Assembly (NCBI GenBank): GCA_947485745.1
Contig: CANKQY010000021.1
Location: 1 to 33,744, forward strand
Direction of reading: 5' to 3'
Source of the DNA: Bacteroidota bacterium
GTDB taxonomy: Bacteria; Bacteroidota; Bacteroidia; UKL13-3
Length of the DNA: 33,744 nt
Within the stretch, counting starts at the first letter, position 1; each line of letters starts with the position of its first letter. The position numbers and the translations under genes were made by a program. Shown here piece after piece: positions 24,057 to 33,016 of the stretch. The notes beneath the pieces were generated by a model, which saw only the letters and a program-made list of their open reading frames with translations, did no database searches and had not been told where the DNA came from.

Positions 24057-24689
24057 ATGAAAGATCAAATTATTTCCACTTACATTAAGCAATGTTTAGA
24101 AATAGGTAAAGTTCCAAGCAATGTATATGCATTTGCCAAGGTTCTGGGTATGGAAGAAAAAGATTTTTATACGTATTTTTCATCCTTGGAATCAGTAGAA
24201 ATGGCTATTTTTCAATATTGGTTCGAACAAGTAAAAGAGCAAACAGAAAAATCTGAAATATATGCTGGCTATTCGGCCAGAGAAAAAATATTAGCCATTT
24301 ATTTTGCTTGGATTGAAGCTTTAAAAGGCAATAGAAGTTTTGTAAAAATGCTGTTCGATAGAAAACAAGATCATTTTCCAATACCAAAATTTCCTAGCTT
24401 CCTAAAATTGCTTCGCCATGATTTCATAGAGTGGGCAAACTCAATAACCAACGAAGCCATAGGAAGCAAGGAAATAGAAGACCGCAAATTCTTAAGTGAA
24501 AAATACAAAGATGGTTTGTGGATGAACTTCTTTTTTGTGATGAATTTTTGGCTGAAAGACGATAGTCCTAATTTTGAGAAAACAGATGTAGCTATTGAGA
24601 AATCTGTAAACTTAGCTTTCGATTTAATGGGTAAATCACCTTTAGATTCTCTATTCGACTTTGGAAAGTTTATGTTCCAAAATAAATAA
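24057..24689 (+). CDS. TetR-like transcriptional regulator
   Basis: A 210-residue protein. The N-terminal HTH occupies residues ~5-50: IISTYIKQCLEIGKVPSNVY, then AFAKVLGMEEKDFYTYFSSL with the TetR-typical FYTYF and the following VEMAIFQYWF helix. The C-terminal two thirds are helical and Trp/Phe-rich (NFFFVMNFWL), suiting a hydrophobic-ligand pocket. It precedes the ABC1-kinase gene by 2 nt and is surely co-transcribed with it, so it probably regulates that gene and itself. I see no obvious operator palindrome in the 86 nt upstream. Confidence 0.85.
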   Translation: MKDQIISTYIKQCLEIGKVPSNVYAFAKVLGMEEKDFYTYFSSLESVEMAIFQYWFEQVKEQTEKSEIYAGYSAREKILAIYFAWIEALKGNRSFVKMLFDRKQDHFPIPKFPSFLKLLRHDFIEWANSITNEAIGSKEIEDRKFLSEKYKDGLWMNFFFVMNFWLKDDSPNFEKTDVAIEKSVNLAFDLMGKSPLDSLFDFGKFMFQNK

Positions 24690-24691
24690 AC

Positions 24692-26038
24692 ATGGAACAA
24701 AATAGCATACCTTCTTCGAAGGTAGAAAGAGCCATGCGCTTTGTGAAAACTGGTGCGCAAATTGGCGGGAATTATATCAAGCATTACTCAAAGAAAATGT
24801 TAGATCCATCATTGAGTAAGGAAGAACTGCACGAAGACAATGCCACTGATGTATACAATGCTCTTAGCGAATTAAAAGGTTCAGCTTTAAAAGTTGCCCA
24901 AATGTTGAGCATGGAAAAAAACATTTTGCCACGCCAATACACAAACAAATTTCAAATGGCTCAATACAATGCGCCTCCCCTCTCTGGCCCACTCATTGTA
25001 CAAACTTTTGTTAAAAGCTTCGGCAAAGCCCCACAAGAAATATTTGAGCAATTTAACATGAAAGCCTGCAATGCCGCGAGTATTGGTCAGGTACACGAGG
25101 CTGTTTTGAACCAAAAAAAAATAGCCATTAAAATACAATACCCGGGCGTAGCAGAAAGTATTAAAAGTGATTTACGCATGGTTAAACCAATTGCATTTAG
25201 GTTGCTTGATATGAATGAAAAAGAGCTCGAAAAATATATAAAAGAAGTAGAAGGCAAGTTATTAGAGGAAACAGACTACGAATTAGAATACAAACGCTCG
25301 ATTGAAATATCCCAAGCTTGCGCCCATATTCCAAATTTAGTATTCACAAAATATTACAAAGAATATACGTCCAAAAGGGTGCTCACCATGGATTGGATGG
25401 AGGGTTTGCACTTAGATGATTATTTAAAAACTAATCCTTCTCAAGTAGAGAGAAATAGAATTGGTCAGGCCATGTGGGATTTTTACGATATTCAAGTACA
25501 CGAGTTAAAATCGGTTCATGCCGATCCACATCCAGGCAACTTTTTAATGCAGGAGAACAGCAAATTAGGGGTGATAGATTTTGGCTGTGTAAAAGAGATT
25601 CCTGAAGATTTTTATTACAATTATTTTGCCTTATTGGTGAATGAACTTTTGGAAGAACCAGGAATTGTTAAAAGAATCATGACCCAACAGGAGATCATCA
25701 ATACCAATGACACCAAAGAAGTGCAGCAAATTATTACTGATGCATTTTTGAAAATGACCAAACTATTGGCAACTCCATTTGTGGAACCTTACTTTGATTT
25801 TGGTAACAATGAGTACATAGATGAAATTTATGCCCTAGGTGAAGAAGTGAGTAAAATGGATGAACTCAAAAAATCAAAGGAAGGCAGAGGCTCCCAACAT
25901 GCATTGTATATTAACAGAACTTATTTTGGCTTATATTCCATTCTAAATGTGCTTAAAGCTAAGGTAAATACTGGTGAAAGAGATTGGAAAACGGCATTAT
26001 TCAATTATCATAAACCACAGCTGGCAGCAGTTTCTTAA
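24692..26038 (+). CDS. ABC1/ADCK/UbiB-family atypical kinase
   Basis: A 448-residue UbiB-type atypical kinase/ATPase. Motifs are LSELKGSALKVAQMLS (the KxGQ motif as K67-V68-A69-Q70, with Gly replaced by Ala), the A-rich loop CNAASIGQVHEA, the ATP-binding Lys in KIAIKIQYPGV, EETDYELEYKRS, HADPHPGNFLMQ (catalytic loop) and VIDFGCVKEI (metal-binding DFG). In other organisms this family supports quinone or isoprenoid-lipid metabolism. Here the immediate partner is a TetR-like regulator 2 nt upstream. No ubiquinone or menaquinone gene is nearby. The C-terminal helical region lacks the two membrane helices of UbiB. Confidence 0.92.
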   Translation: MEQNSIPSSKVERAMRFVKTGAQIGGNYIKHYSKKMLDPSLSKEELHEDNATDVYNALSELKGSALKVAQMLSMEKNILPRQYTNKFQMAQYNAPPLSGPLIVQTFVKSFGKAPQEIFEQFNMKACNAASIGQVHEAVLNQKKIAIKIQYPGVAESIKSDLRMVKPIAFRLLDMNEKELEKYIKEVEGKLLEETDYELEYKRSIEISQACAHIPNLVFTKYYKEYTSKRVLTMDWMEGLHLDDYLKTNPSQVERNRIGQAMWDFYDIQVHELKSVHADPHPGNFLMQENSKLGVIDFGCVKEIPEDFYYNYFALLVNELLEEPGIVKRIMTQQEIINTNDTKEVQQIITDAFLKMTKLLATPFVEPYFDFGNNEYIDEIYALGEEVSKMDELKKSKEGRGSQHALYINRTYFGLYSILNVLKAKVNTGERDWKTALFNYHKPQLAAVS

Positions 26039-26066
26039 AACATATTTTGTTTTGAACCAAAAACCC

Positions 26067-26097
26067 TTTGAAAATTAATTTTCTAGCCTTACCTTGG
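26067..26097 (+). promoter_or_regulatory. Promoter of the Asn-rich exported protein (TTTG, 19 nt, TACCTTGG)
   Basis: TTTG at 26067-26070 and TACCTTGG at 26090-26097 (one mismatch to TAnnTTTG) are exactly 19 nt apart. This is the best-spaced promoter in the window. The ATG follows at 26115. Confidence 0.55.
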
Positions 26098-26114
26098 CCT
26101 ATATAATTAAACAA

Positions 26115-27308
26115 ATGAAAAAGGCACTTTTTACACTCACAATTTTAATAATCTTGTTTAGCATTAAGTTTACCCAAGCGCAAACAACCAACAACAAAGA
26201 ACTTGGATTACCGGGCGACAATTTTAATTTAGCCTTAGTACTTGAAAAATTCCAACAATGTAAAACACTGGAAGAATTTGAAAAGGAAATCAACAAAGAA
26301 GAAAATAAAATCAATAACCTAGATTTAAATACCAACGATTCTATTGATTACATAAAAGTTGTAGACAATGTGGAAGGTAATTCACACGCCATAGCCTTAC
26401 AAGCTTTAATCAATGTCAATGAAATACAAGATGTGGCGGTAATTATGGTTGATAAAAATGTCAAAGGTGAGGTTACAGTTCAAATTATTGGCGACAAAGA
26501 ATTATATGGAAAAGACTATATATTAGAACCAACTCCTGATGCTAAAAAGCAAGAACCCACTAAACCAGCCCAAACATCTACACCCAATCCAGGTTATAAA
26601 CCAAGTACCTCTGATACTATTAAAAGTGCAGATGGAACAACTGTAATAAACAATAATTATTACTCCACTAACAACAATACAACCAATTCTACTACCAACA
26701 CCACTTCAAACACAGCACCTCAATCTGCAGCATACGCAGCACCTGTGGTTTGGCCATTGTGGGCATTTTTGTTTGCACCTATGTATGTGCCCTATTATTC
26801 GCCTTATGGCTATGGTTATTACCCAGCTTATTATAGACCTTATCAACCCGTTGGCTTTACAATTTATGTTGGTTATCATCCAAATTACTACAACAACAAT
26901 TACCACCATTGCAACAATTACAACAATGTATCACACCACAATAATTACCAAAATAATAGTAGACATACTTCTAATACAGTTGTAATTAATAATACAAATA
27001 ATACATATAATAACAACAGAAATAGGCCTTCAAATAATAATAACAATAGACCGTCTAACAACAATAATACTCGTCCTTCAACAGGAGGTAATCAGCCATC
27101 ACAAAGACCAGCTGGTGGAGGAAACTCACCTTCATTAAGACCAAACAGTGGTTCTACCCCTTCAACCATGCCTGCCAATAAACCATCCTATCAACCAGCA
27201 CCAAACAGTCGTCCTAATCAGCCACAAAGTAGACCTTCACCAAGTCAAAGACCTAGTCAGCCGCAAAGCAGACCCTCTGGCGGAGGTGGCGGGGGAAGGA
27301 GAAGATAG
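26115..27308 (+). CDS. Exported protein with conserved N-terminal domain and Asn/Pro/Ser-rich tail
   Basis: A 397-residue protein starting at the ATG of MKKALFTLTILIILFSIKFT, a signal peptide cleaved after QAQ. Residues ~30-135 form a conserved domain known in Bacteroidota as a hypothetical family: LGLPGDNFNLALVLEKFQQC, NDSIDYIKVVDNVEGNSHAI, DVAVIMVDKN and IIGDKELYGKDYILEP. A Thr/Asn linker follows, then a hydrophobic Pro/Tyr segment (WPLWAFLFAPMYVPYYSPYG, YYPAYYRPYQP) that could insert in or lie along a membrane. The C-terminus is low-complexity Asn, then Pro/Ser/Gln/Gly, ending GGGGGGRRR. The location is inferred to be periplasmic or surface. The function is unknown; the composition suits an adhesive or cell-wall-interacting tail. 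Confidence 0.72.
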   Translation: MKKALFTLTILIILFSIKFTQAQTTNNKELGLPGDNFNLALVLEKFQQCKTLEEFEKEINKEENKINNLDLNTNDSIDYIKVVDNVEGNSHAIALQALINVNEIQDVAVIMVDKNVKGEVTVQIIGDKELYGKDYILEPTPDAKKQEPTKPAQTSTPNPGYKPSTSDTIKSADGTTVINNNYYSTNNNTTNSTTNTTSNTAPQSAAYAAPVVWPLWAFLFAPMYVPYYSPYGYGYYPAYYRPYQPVGFTIYVGYHPNYYNNNYHHCNNYNNVSHHNNYQNNSRHTSNTVVINNTNNTYNNNRNRPSNNNNNRPSNNNNTRPSTGGNQPSQRPAGGGNSPSLRPNSGSTPSTMPANKPSYQPAPNSRPNQPQSRPSPSQRPSQPQSRPSGGGGGGRRR

Positions 27309-27499
27309 TCTCCTACGCTATGGCTTCGGCGACCAAGGGAGAAGGGGTGATTTGGAGATATGTAGATGTGGAGATTTTGATAAATAATTTTCCGGGAGCA
27401 ATGATTATGTTGGTACAAATCGCGTCATGTCTTCCAACAACCACAAATGCCACTTCAGAATTCTGAATTAAAATTTTACATTTCAAGAAAAAATTTCTA

Positions 27500-29056
27500 A
27501 TGAAAACCACAACCTCTATTTCAAGTATTTTAGTATTTCTTATTCTCGCCCTTCAGGCTTCTGCGCAACCCGCATTTGTTAGCGATTCTTTGGATCAATA
27601 CGTGAAAAGAGAAATGCAAAGATGGCAAGTACCAGGGTTGGCAATAGCCATTGTTAAGGATGGAAAAGTGGTTGTAACCAAAGGCTATGGTATTAAAAAT
27701 GCCTTTGCTCCTAGCAAAGGAAAAGATGCGGTAACTGCGGAAAACAATGCGGTGAATGAGTTTACCCAATTTCAAATAGCTAGTAATAGTAAGGCATTCA
27801 CTGGAACTGCTATTGCTATGTTAGACTATGAAAAGAAATTATCCTTGGATGCCAAAGTTACCAAATACATGCCTTGGTATAGGCTGTACGAACCTACTTC
27901 AACTGAATTGTGTACCATTAGAGATTTACTCACGCACAGAATTGGTCTTGGTACTTTTCAAGGCGATTTTTTAAATTGGGGAAGTACACTTAGCAGAAAA
28001 GAAATCATAGAAGGTATGGCTCGAACCAAACCTGTGAATCAGTTTAGGTATAAATACGGTTATTGCAACGCAGGCTATATTACCGCTGGTGAAATTATAC
28101 CTATTGTGGCCAATATATCCTGGGACGAATACTTAGAAAAAAACTTCTTTTCGCCATTGGGTATGACCCATACCAACACCAGTTATCAAATGATGTTGAA
28201 TGATGCCAATGCATGCAAACCACATACCCTTTATAGAGGTGGTTTAAAGGTGATGACCCTAACAAACATTGACAACATGGGACCATCGGCCAGTATCAAT
28301 TCTTGTGTGGCAGATATGGCAAAATGGTTATTGATGCAATTGGATAGTGGCAGGTATAATGGCAAACAAGTGGTTCCATTTAAGGTATTACAAGAAACCC
28401 GCAAATCGCAAATGGTGAGCAATGATTTTAACTCACGCTTATTCCCTAGCAAGCATTTTGCCAACTATGGTTTAGGTTGGAATAGTCACGATTATCAAGG
28501 AAAGCGCGTTTGGGAACACAGTGGTGGAGCAAATGGATTTGTAACCAAAACGGAGTTTATACCCGAAGCTAATTTAGGTGTAATTGTTTATACCAATTCG
28601 GATGCCAACTCCTTGTACGATGCCTTGGTAAAACAAATAATAGAAGCCTATTTAAATGTGCCTTATAGAAACATGAGTGAGATTTACTTTAATCGCTCAG
28701 CTCCTGTTAATGCAGCAGAAAAGAAGGACTTAGATAGCTTAATCAATTTGGCTTCAAAAAATACCTCCACTCCTATTGCTCTGGCAAAATTTGTTGGATC
28801 ATACAAAAACTCAGTCTATGGCAAAATGGATATGAGGTTAGAGAAAGGCAGGCTAAATATGTATTTTGAACACCACCCAAATAATATTGGTAACTTGGCT
28901 TACCTTGGAAATGACCAGTTTCTATGCACCTATTCAGACATTACAAACGGCATTGAAGTATTACCTGTTACCATAGAAAATGGTGAAGTGAAATCAATCT
29001 CTGTAAAGGTGAATGACTTTATAGATTATGAGCGGTATGAGTTTGTGAAGGAGTGA
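27500..29056 (+). CDS. Secreted serine beta-lactamase-like hydrolase (class C/DD-peptidase family)
   Basis: A 518-residue exported serine hydrolase. The signal peptide is MKTTTSISSILVFLILALQA with cleavage after SAQ. The active-site motifs are SxxK (S95-N96-S97-K98 in IASNSKAF), YxN (Y188-C189-N190 in YKYGYCNAGY) and HSGG (residues 340-343 in WEHSGGANGF), in the usual order. LTHRIGLG and ADMAKWLLMQLDSG are also family-typical. The C-terminal ~110 residues (LAKFVGSYKNSVYGKMDMRL, FLCTYSD) match the DUF3471-type beta domain often attached to such proteins. Family members are D-aminopeptidases, esterases or peptidoglycan enzymes; true beta-lactamase activity is not implied. Confidence 0.9.
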   Translation: MKTTTSISSILVFLILALQASAQPAFVSDSLDQYVKREMQRWQVPGLAIAIVKDGKVVVTKGYGIKNAFAPSKGKDAVTAENNAVNEFTQFQIASNSKAFTGTAIAMLDYEKKLSLDAKVTKYMPWYRLYEPTSTELCTIRDLLTHRIGLGTFQGDFLNWGSTLSRKEIIEGMARTKPVNQFRYKYGYCNAGYITAGEIIPIVANISWDEYLEKNFFSPLGMTHTNTSYQMMLNDANACKPHTLYRGGLKVMTLTNIDNMGPSASINSCVADMAKWLLMQLDSGRYNGKQVVPFKVLQETRKSQMVSNDFNSRLFPSKHFANYGLGWNSHDYQGKRVWEHSGGANGFVTKTEFIPEANLGVIVYTNSDANSLYDALVKQIIEAYLNVPYRNMSEIYFNRSAPVNAAEKKDLDSLINLASKNTSTPIALAKFVGSYKNSVYGKMDMRLEKGRLNMYFEHHPNNIGNLAYLGNDQFLCTYSDITNGIEVLPVTIENGEVKSISVKVNDFIDYERYEFVKE

Positions 29057-29128
29057 TGAGGTAAGAATGAAGAGATTAGAGTGTAGAGGTATGAGTTAAA
29101 TGTTAAAAAGAAAGTGTTGGGATAAAAT

Positions 29129-30031
29129 ATGAAGAAAATTATTTTGGTTGCGGGAGCAACGGGAAATTTAGGGGAAAGAGTTATTAAATCACTACTAACA
29201 AAAGATGTTGAGATTAGGATTTTGGCTAGAGAAAACTCCTCGCTTGAAAAATTAGCACAACTTAAAAATTCAGGCGCCATCGTCTATAAAATCAATTATT
29301 GGACTACTGAAGAAATAAGTGAAGCTTGCAAAGGAGTTACCTGCGTAATCTCTTGTTTGGCTGGCTTAAGAGAGGTTGTAATTGATGCACAAAAAGTATT
29401 ATTGGATGCGGCAATCCTTGCAAATGTACCTCGCTTTATTCCATCGGATTATTCCTTGGATTTCACAAAATTCCATGCAGGTGAAAATCGCAACCTCGAT
29501 TTAAGACGAGAATTTCATTCCTATTTGGATCAAACAAAAATTGCTGCTACAACTATATTTAACGGTGCTTTTATGGATATGTTAACCAATGAAATGCCCT
29601 TAATCTTATTTAAGCAAAAAACCATAATTTATTGGGGAAATAAAGATAGAAAATGGGATTTTACCACCATGGACAATACGGCAGAATTCACTGCATGTGT
29701 TGCCCTATCAAATGCCACACCTCGTTATTTGCATATTGCCGGAGATGAGATTAGTCCGAATATGGTGCGCAATATTATGCAAGAAATTACAGGCGAAAAA
29801 CACAAGTTAATAAGAACGGGTGGTCAAGCTTTATTAGGCCTTATCATTAAAATTGCAAAGAAATTTTCTTCTGCTGAACCCGAACTTTATCCAGCTTGGC
29901 AAGGCATGCAGTATATGCATAACATGATTGATGATAGGTCGCTAATGCCTAAAAAAGACAACAATATGTTTCCTGAAATTAAATGGACCTCGACCAAAGA
30001 GTTGTTATCAAATTATATCAAAAACACTTGA
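29129..30031 (+). CDS. NmrA-like NAD(P)-binding protein
   Basis: A 300-residue atypical short-chain dehydrogenase. The Rossmann motif is at the N-terminus: IILVAGATGNLGERVIKSLL (GxxGxxG), followed by RILARENSSLEKL (an Arg after beta2 suggests NADP(H)), VTCVISCLAGLREVVIDAQK, and the PRFIPSDYSLDF segment typical of NmrA/isoflavone-reductase-like proteins. There is no YxxxK dyad of classical SDRs, so it may be a redox sensor or a reductase of the NmrA type. Its 3' end overlaps the convergent lyase gene by 19 nt. No partner gene indicates its substrate. Confidence 0.85.
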   Translation: MKKIILVAGATGNLGERVIKSLLTKDVEIRILARENSSLEKLAQLKNSGAIVYKINYWTTEEISEACKGVTCVISCLAGLREVVIDAQKVLLDAAILANVPRFIPSDYSLDFTKFHAGENRNLDLRREFHSYLDQTKIAATTIFNGAFMDMLTNEMPLILFKQKTIIYWGNKDRKWDFTTMDNTAEFTACVALSNATPRYLHIAGDEISPNMVRNIMQEITGEKHKLIRTGGQALLGLIIKIAKKFSSAEPELYPAWQGMQYMHNMIDDRSLMPKKDNNMFPEIKWTSTKELLSNYIKNT

Positions 30032-30867
30032 TTCGCCATCATCATACTTTGTGCAAATAGCGCCTTATTAATGCCGGTTTCTATTCCTTTTTGATCCAAG
30101 AAGTGGATGATATTTTCGGTGGGCATGTTGCCGGTGAGCTTGTCGGTAGCCATTGGGCAGCCGCCGAAGCCTTTGATGGCACCATCAAATCTTCTGCAAC
30201 CACTTTCGTAAGCAGCGGCAATTTTTTCTTCCCATGTAGTAGGCGTGGTATGCAAATGTGCACCAAACTCTATGTGCGGCAAGCGTTGGATCAGCTCGGA
30301 AAATATATAAGTTATCCTTGTTGGATCTGCTATACCGATGGTATCACTTAAACTCAAAATGCGAATACCCAATGCATCCATTTTTGAAACCCAATGTGCC
30401 ACTAAATCTGCATTCCAAACATCGCCATAAGGGTTTCCAAATCCCATGCTTATATAAATCACCAATTCTTTGCCATGCTTTACCGCCGAATTTTGCATTT
30501 CGGTCACAGTTTTAAAAGAATCTTCAATACTTGAATTGGTATTGCGCTGCTGAAAAGTTTCTGAGATGGAAAAAGGGAAGCCCAAATATTGAATTTCTGG
30601 AAATTTACAGGCCTCTTCTGCGCCCCTTAGATTTGCTACAATTGCCAACAATTTGGTTCGAACCAAACTCAAATTCAATTGACTCAAAACCTCAGTGGTA
30701 TCGCGGAGTTGAGGTATGGCCTTAGGCGATACAAAACTACCAAAATCAAGGGTATCAAAACCTACCTGCAAGAGTTGGTTTAAGTACCTCACTTTTAACT
30801 CGGTGGGTATAAACTGGTGGATACCCTGCATGGCATCGCGCGGACATTCAATGAGTTTAATTGGCAT
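30013..30867 (-). CDS. Hydroxymethylglutaryl-CoA lyase-like enzyme
   Basis: A 284-residue TIM-barrel enzyme of the HMGL-like family; true HMG-CoA lyase cleaves HMG-CoA to acetyl-CoA and acetoacetate in leucine and ketone metabolism. The start at 30867 gives MPIKLIECPRDAMQG, where R10 and D11 are the catalytic Arg and first metal ligand. FGAHLHTTPTTWEEK supplies the HxH metal ligands. FGGCPMATDKLTGNMPTE holds the active-site Cys loop (GGCP) and the Asn ligand. The length suits HMGL more than the longer isopropylmalate synthases. It runs convergently into the NmrA gene (19-nt overlap) and shares a divergent promoter region with the DUF349 gene. Confidence 0.9.
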   Translation of the reverse strand: MPIKLIECPRDAMQGIHQFIPTELKVRYLNQLLQVGFDTLDFGSFVSPKAIPQLRDTTEVLSQLNLSLVRTKLLAIVANLRGAEEACKFPEIQYLGFPFSISETFQQRNTNSSIEDSFKTVTEMQNSAVKHGKELVIYISMGFGNPYGDVWNADLVAHWVSKMDALGIRILSLSDTIGIADPTRITYIFSELIQRLPHIEFGAHLHTTPTTWEEKIAAAYESGCRRFDGAIKGFGGCPMATDKLTGNMPTENIIHFLDQKGIETGINKALFAQSMMMANQVFLI

Positions 30868-30896
30868 TAACGGATAATTTTCAAGAAATACAAGCA

Positions 30897-30904
30897 CAAA
30901 AATA
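30897..30904 (-). promoter_or_regulatory. -7 promoter box TATTTTTG of the lyase gene
   Basis: Minus-strand TATTTTTG, an exact TAnnTTTG match, lies 29 nt upstream of the ATG at 30867. It is the mirror partner of the same box on the plus strand at 30918-30925. Confidence 0.4.
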
Positions 30905-30917
30905 TCGTATTTATGGT

Positions 30918-30925
30918 TATTTTTG
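30918..30925 (+). promoter_or_regulatory. -7 promoter box TATTTTTG of the DUF349 gene
   Basis: Exact TAnnTTTG match, 32 nt upstream of the ATG at 30958 and 13 nt from the opposing lyase box. It also lies just inside a longer possible frame starting at 30913, supporting 30958 as the start. Confidence 0.4.
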
Positions 30926-30957
30926 ATGCCCTTATTGAATTTGAAAGAAATTTTATC

Positions 30958-33006
30958 ATGAATCCTGAGTTGGAAAATGTACCTAACGAACCAATGGAAG
31001 TGAATACTCCAGAGGTTAACCCTACTGAATCAGTAATAGTTGAAACTATTGCTGAAGCTAACAATGTTGTTAAAGAAACTGCTGATTTGCCTGTGGCCGA
31101 AACGTCGCAAGCTGCTGATGCTGTTGAACCCGCGCCTATGGCTCCTGCTATGTTAGAAGAAATTGTTGAACCCTATTTACCAATTTCACCTATTGAAATT
31201 AACTTGGATTTGCCAGAATTTTCTGCTGAAGAGCACGAGATGGATGCGGTGGAGGAATTGCCAGATTTTGCCAGTTTTAGTAAAACAGAATTATTGGAGG
31301 CTGCTTTAAAAGTATCCAAAGAAAAAGAATTAGAAGAGGCTATTCTTATTTTTAAGTCCATAAAACCTCATGTAGATTTACTTTTTTCAGAAGAAAAAGC
31401 GCAGGCCTTAGCTAAATTTATTGAAGAAGGCGGCGATAAGGATAGTTTTGAATTCCGCGGCGACAACAGCAAAGAGGAATTTAATGCCTTATTCAATGAG
31501 CTCAAACAGCGTAAAGACGACGTTCGTAAGCGTCAGGAAGCCGAAAGACTTGATAACCTTAAGAAAAAGGATGCCATTCTTGAAGAGATTAAAAAATTAA
31601 ATGAGTCGGAAGAAACTTCTAATTCATTGAAGAAATTAAAAGAACTTCAAGGTGAGTGGAAAAAAATAAAGAATGTTCCTAAAGAACATGTAGAGAAATT
31701 ATGGGAAAGTTACCGTGTTTTAAATGAGATTTTTTACGACCGCCTTTCTATCAACAATGAATTAAAGGACCTTGATCGTAGCAAAAACTTGGATCACAAA
31801 ATTGAATTAATTAGTAAGGTAAATGAACTAACCAACGAAACCAATATCAAGAAGGCCTTGATGGGTGTAAAAAGATATTCCGAAGAATGGCGTTTTATTG
31901 GTCCGGTTGCAAGAGAAGCTTCCGATGATATTTGGAATAGGTTTAAAGCTGAAGTAGATAAGGTTTATGGCATCATTAAAGCCAAAACCGAAGAAATGGA
32001 AGGCGTTCGTCAGCAAAACCTAGTTGCTAAAAAAGAACTTTTAGAAAAAGCTCAAAACTTAGCAAAATTCCAAACCCAACGTATCAAAGATTGGATGGAA
32101 CAAAGCGAAGCAGCCAACGAATTAATGGAAGCTTGGAAAAAAACTGGTCATGTGCCTATGGCCGTGAGAGACCAAATTTGGAATGAATTCCGAGAGGCCA
32201 GAAATACTTTTTTTACCAACAAAAACAATTTCTTTAAGGCCATGCATACCGAACGTAATGCTAACCTAAAAGCCAAGGAAGAATTGTGCATAAAAGCTGA
32301 GCACATTGCTGCCAATTCAATTGATTGGAACAAGCAAACAGATGAGTTGAAGAAAATGCAGGATGCTTGGAAAAAAATTGGTCAGGCTCCAGAAAAAATA
32401 AACGATGCAGTATGGCGCAGATTCCGCACGGCCTGCGATAGTTTCTTTGCAAAAAAATCTGAAAGGTATGCTAGTCAACTAACAGAGCAAACCCAAAATT
32501 TAGTAGCCAAGGATGCCTTGATCCAAAAACTAGAAGGCTTAAATACCTCAGAAAATTCGGAAAATATCTTCCAAGAATTGAAGCAAATTCAAACAGATTG
32601 GAATGCTATTGGATTTGTGCCAGTAGCACAGAAAGAGCCTGTTAATAAAAAGTACAACGATTTATTGGATAAGCTTTACGCCAAGCACAAGCAATTGAGC
32701 AAGGAAATGCGTGGAGATAGAGATAAACAAAACTTTGAGCTTTTGGCCTCTTCACCTAATGGTGCTTCTAAATTACAAAGAGAAGAAAAAATATTGCAAG
32801 AGCGTATCCGTGGCATTAAAAAAGACATGGAAACTTGGGACAATAACTTAGGTTTCTTTAAACCTGGTAATAGTAAAAATCCTTTGGCAGAGCAAATTCA
32901 AGATAAGATTGAAATTGCTAAAAAGCATGTTGCTGGTTTAGAAGAAAAATTGAAAGCATTGAAAGCGCTTAGAAATAAGCCTGCAGAAACAACTAACGTA
33001 GAATAA
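30958..33006 (+). CDS. DUF349 repeat protein
   Basis: A 682-residue cytoplasmic protein. The first ~120 residues are acidic and low-complexity (MNPELENVPNEPMEVNTPEV and onward). Five DUF349 repeats follow, each with a W-K-x-I/T-G/N-x-V/A-P motif before a helix ending with F/Y: WKKIKNVPKEHVEKLWESYR, WRFIGPVAREASDDIWNRFK, WKKTGHVPMAVRDQIWNEFR, WKKIGQAPEKINDAVWRRFR and WNAIGFVPVAQKEPVNKKYN. The rest is charged and coiled-coil-like, ending in EEKLKALKALRNKPAETTNVE. DUF349 proteins are conserved in Bacteroidota and Actinobacteria with no settled role. It stands alone, with the hairpin array starting about 10 nt after its stop. Confidence 0.92.
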   Translation: MNPELENVPNEPMEVNTPEVNPTESVIVETIAEANNVVKETADLPVAETSQAADAVEPAPMAPAMLEEIVEPYLPISPIEINLDLPEFSAEEHEMDAVEELPDFASFSKTELLEAALKVSKEKELEEAILIFKSIKPHVDLLFSEEKAQALAKFIEEGGDKDSFEFRGDNSKEEFNALFNELKQRKDDVRKRQEAERLDNLKKKDAILEEIKKLNESEETSNSLKKLKELQGEWKKIKNVPKEHVEKLWESYRVLNEIFYDRLSINNELKDLDRSKNLDHKIELISKVNELTNETNIKKALMGVKRYSEEWRFIGPVAREASDDIWNRFKAEVDKVYGIIKAKTEEMEGVRQQNLVAKKELLEKAQNLAKFQTQRIKDWMEQSEAANELMEAWKKTGHVPMAVRDQIWNEFREARNTFFTNKNNFFKAMHTERNANLKAKEELCIKAEHIAANSIDWNKQTDELKKMQDAWKKIGQAPEKINDAVWRRFRTACDSFFAKKSERYASQLTEQTQNLVAKDALIQKLEGLNTSENSENIFQELKQIQTDWNAIGFVPVAQKEPVNKKYNDLLDKLYAKHKQLSKEMRGDRDKQNFELLASSPNGASKLQREEKILQERIRGIKKDMETWDNNLGFFKPGNSKNPLAEQIQDKIEIAKKHVAGLEEKLKALKALRNKPAETTNVE

Positions 33007-33016
33007 CCTGTTATCG

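Noticed and set aside
26706-26985. Opposing and shifted frames rich in Ile, Val and Thr in the Asn-rich gene
   Set aside because: They are translations of the AAC/AAT-rich low-complexity sequence in wrong frames.
27309-27499. Intergenic patch with a locally GC-rich start (27309-27345)
   Set aside because: It could be a dispersed-repeat fragment, but only one copy is in the window and no gene, hairpin or exact promoter box is visible.
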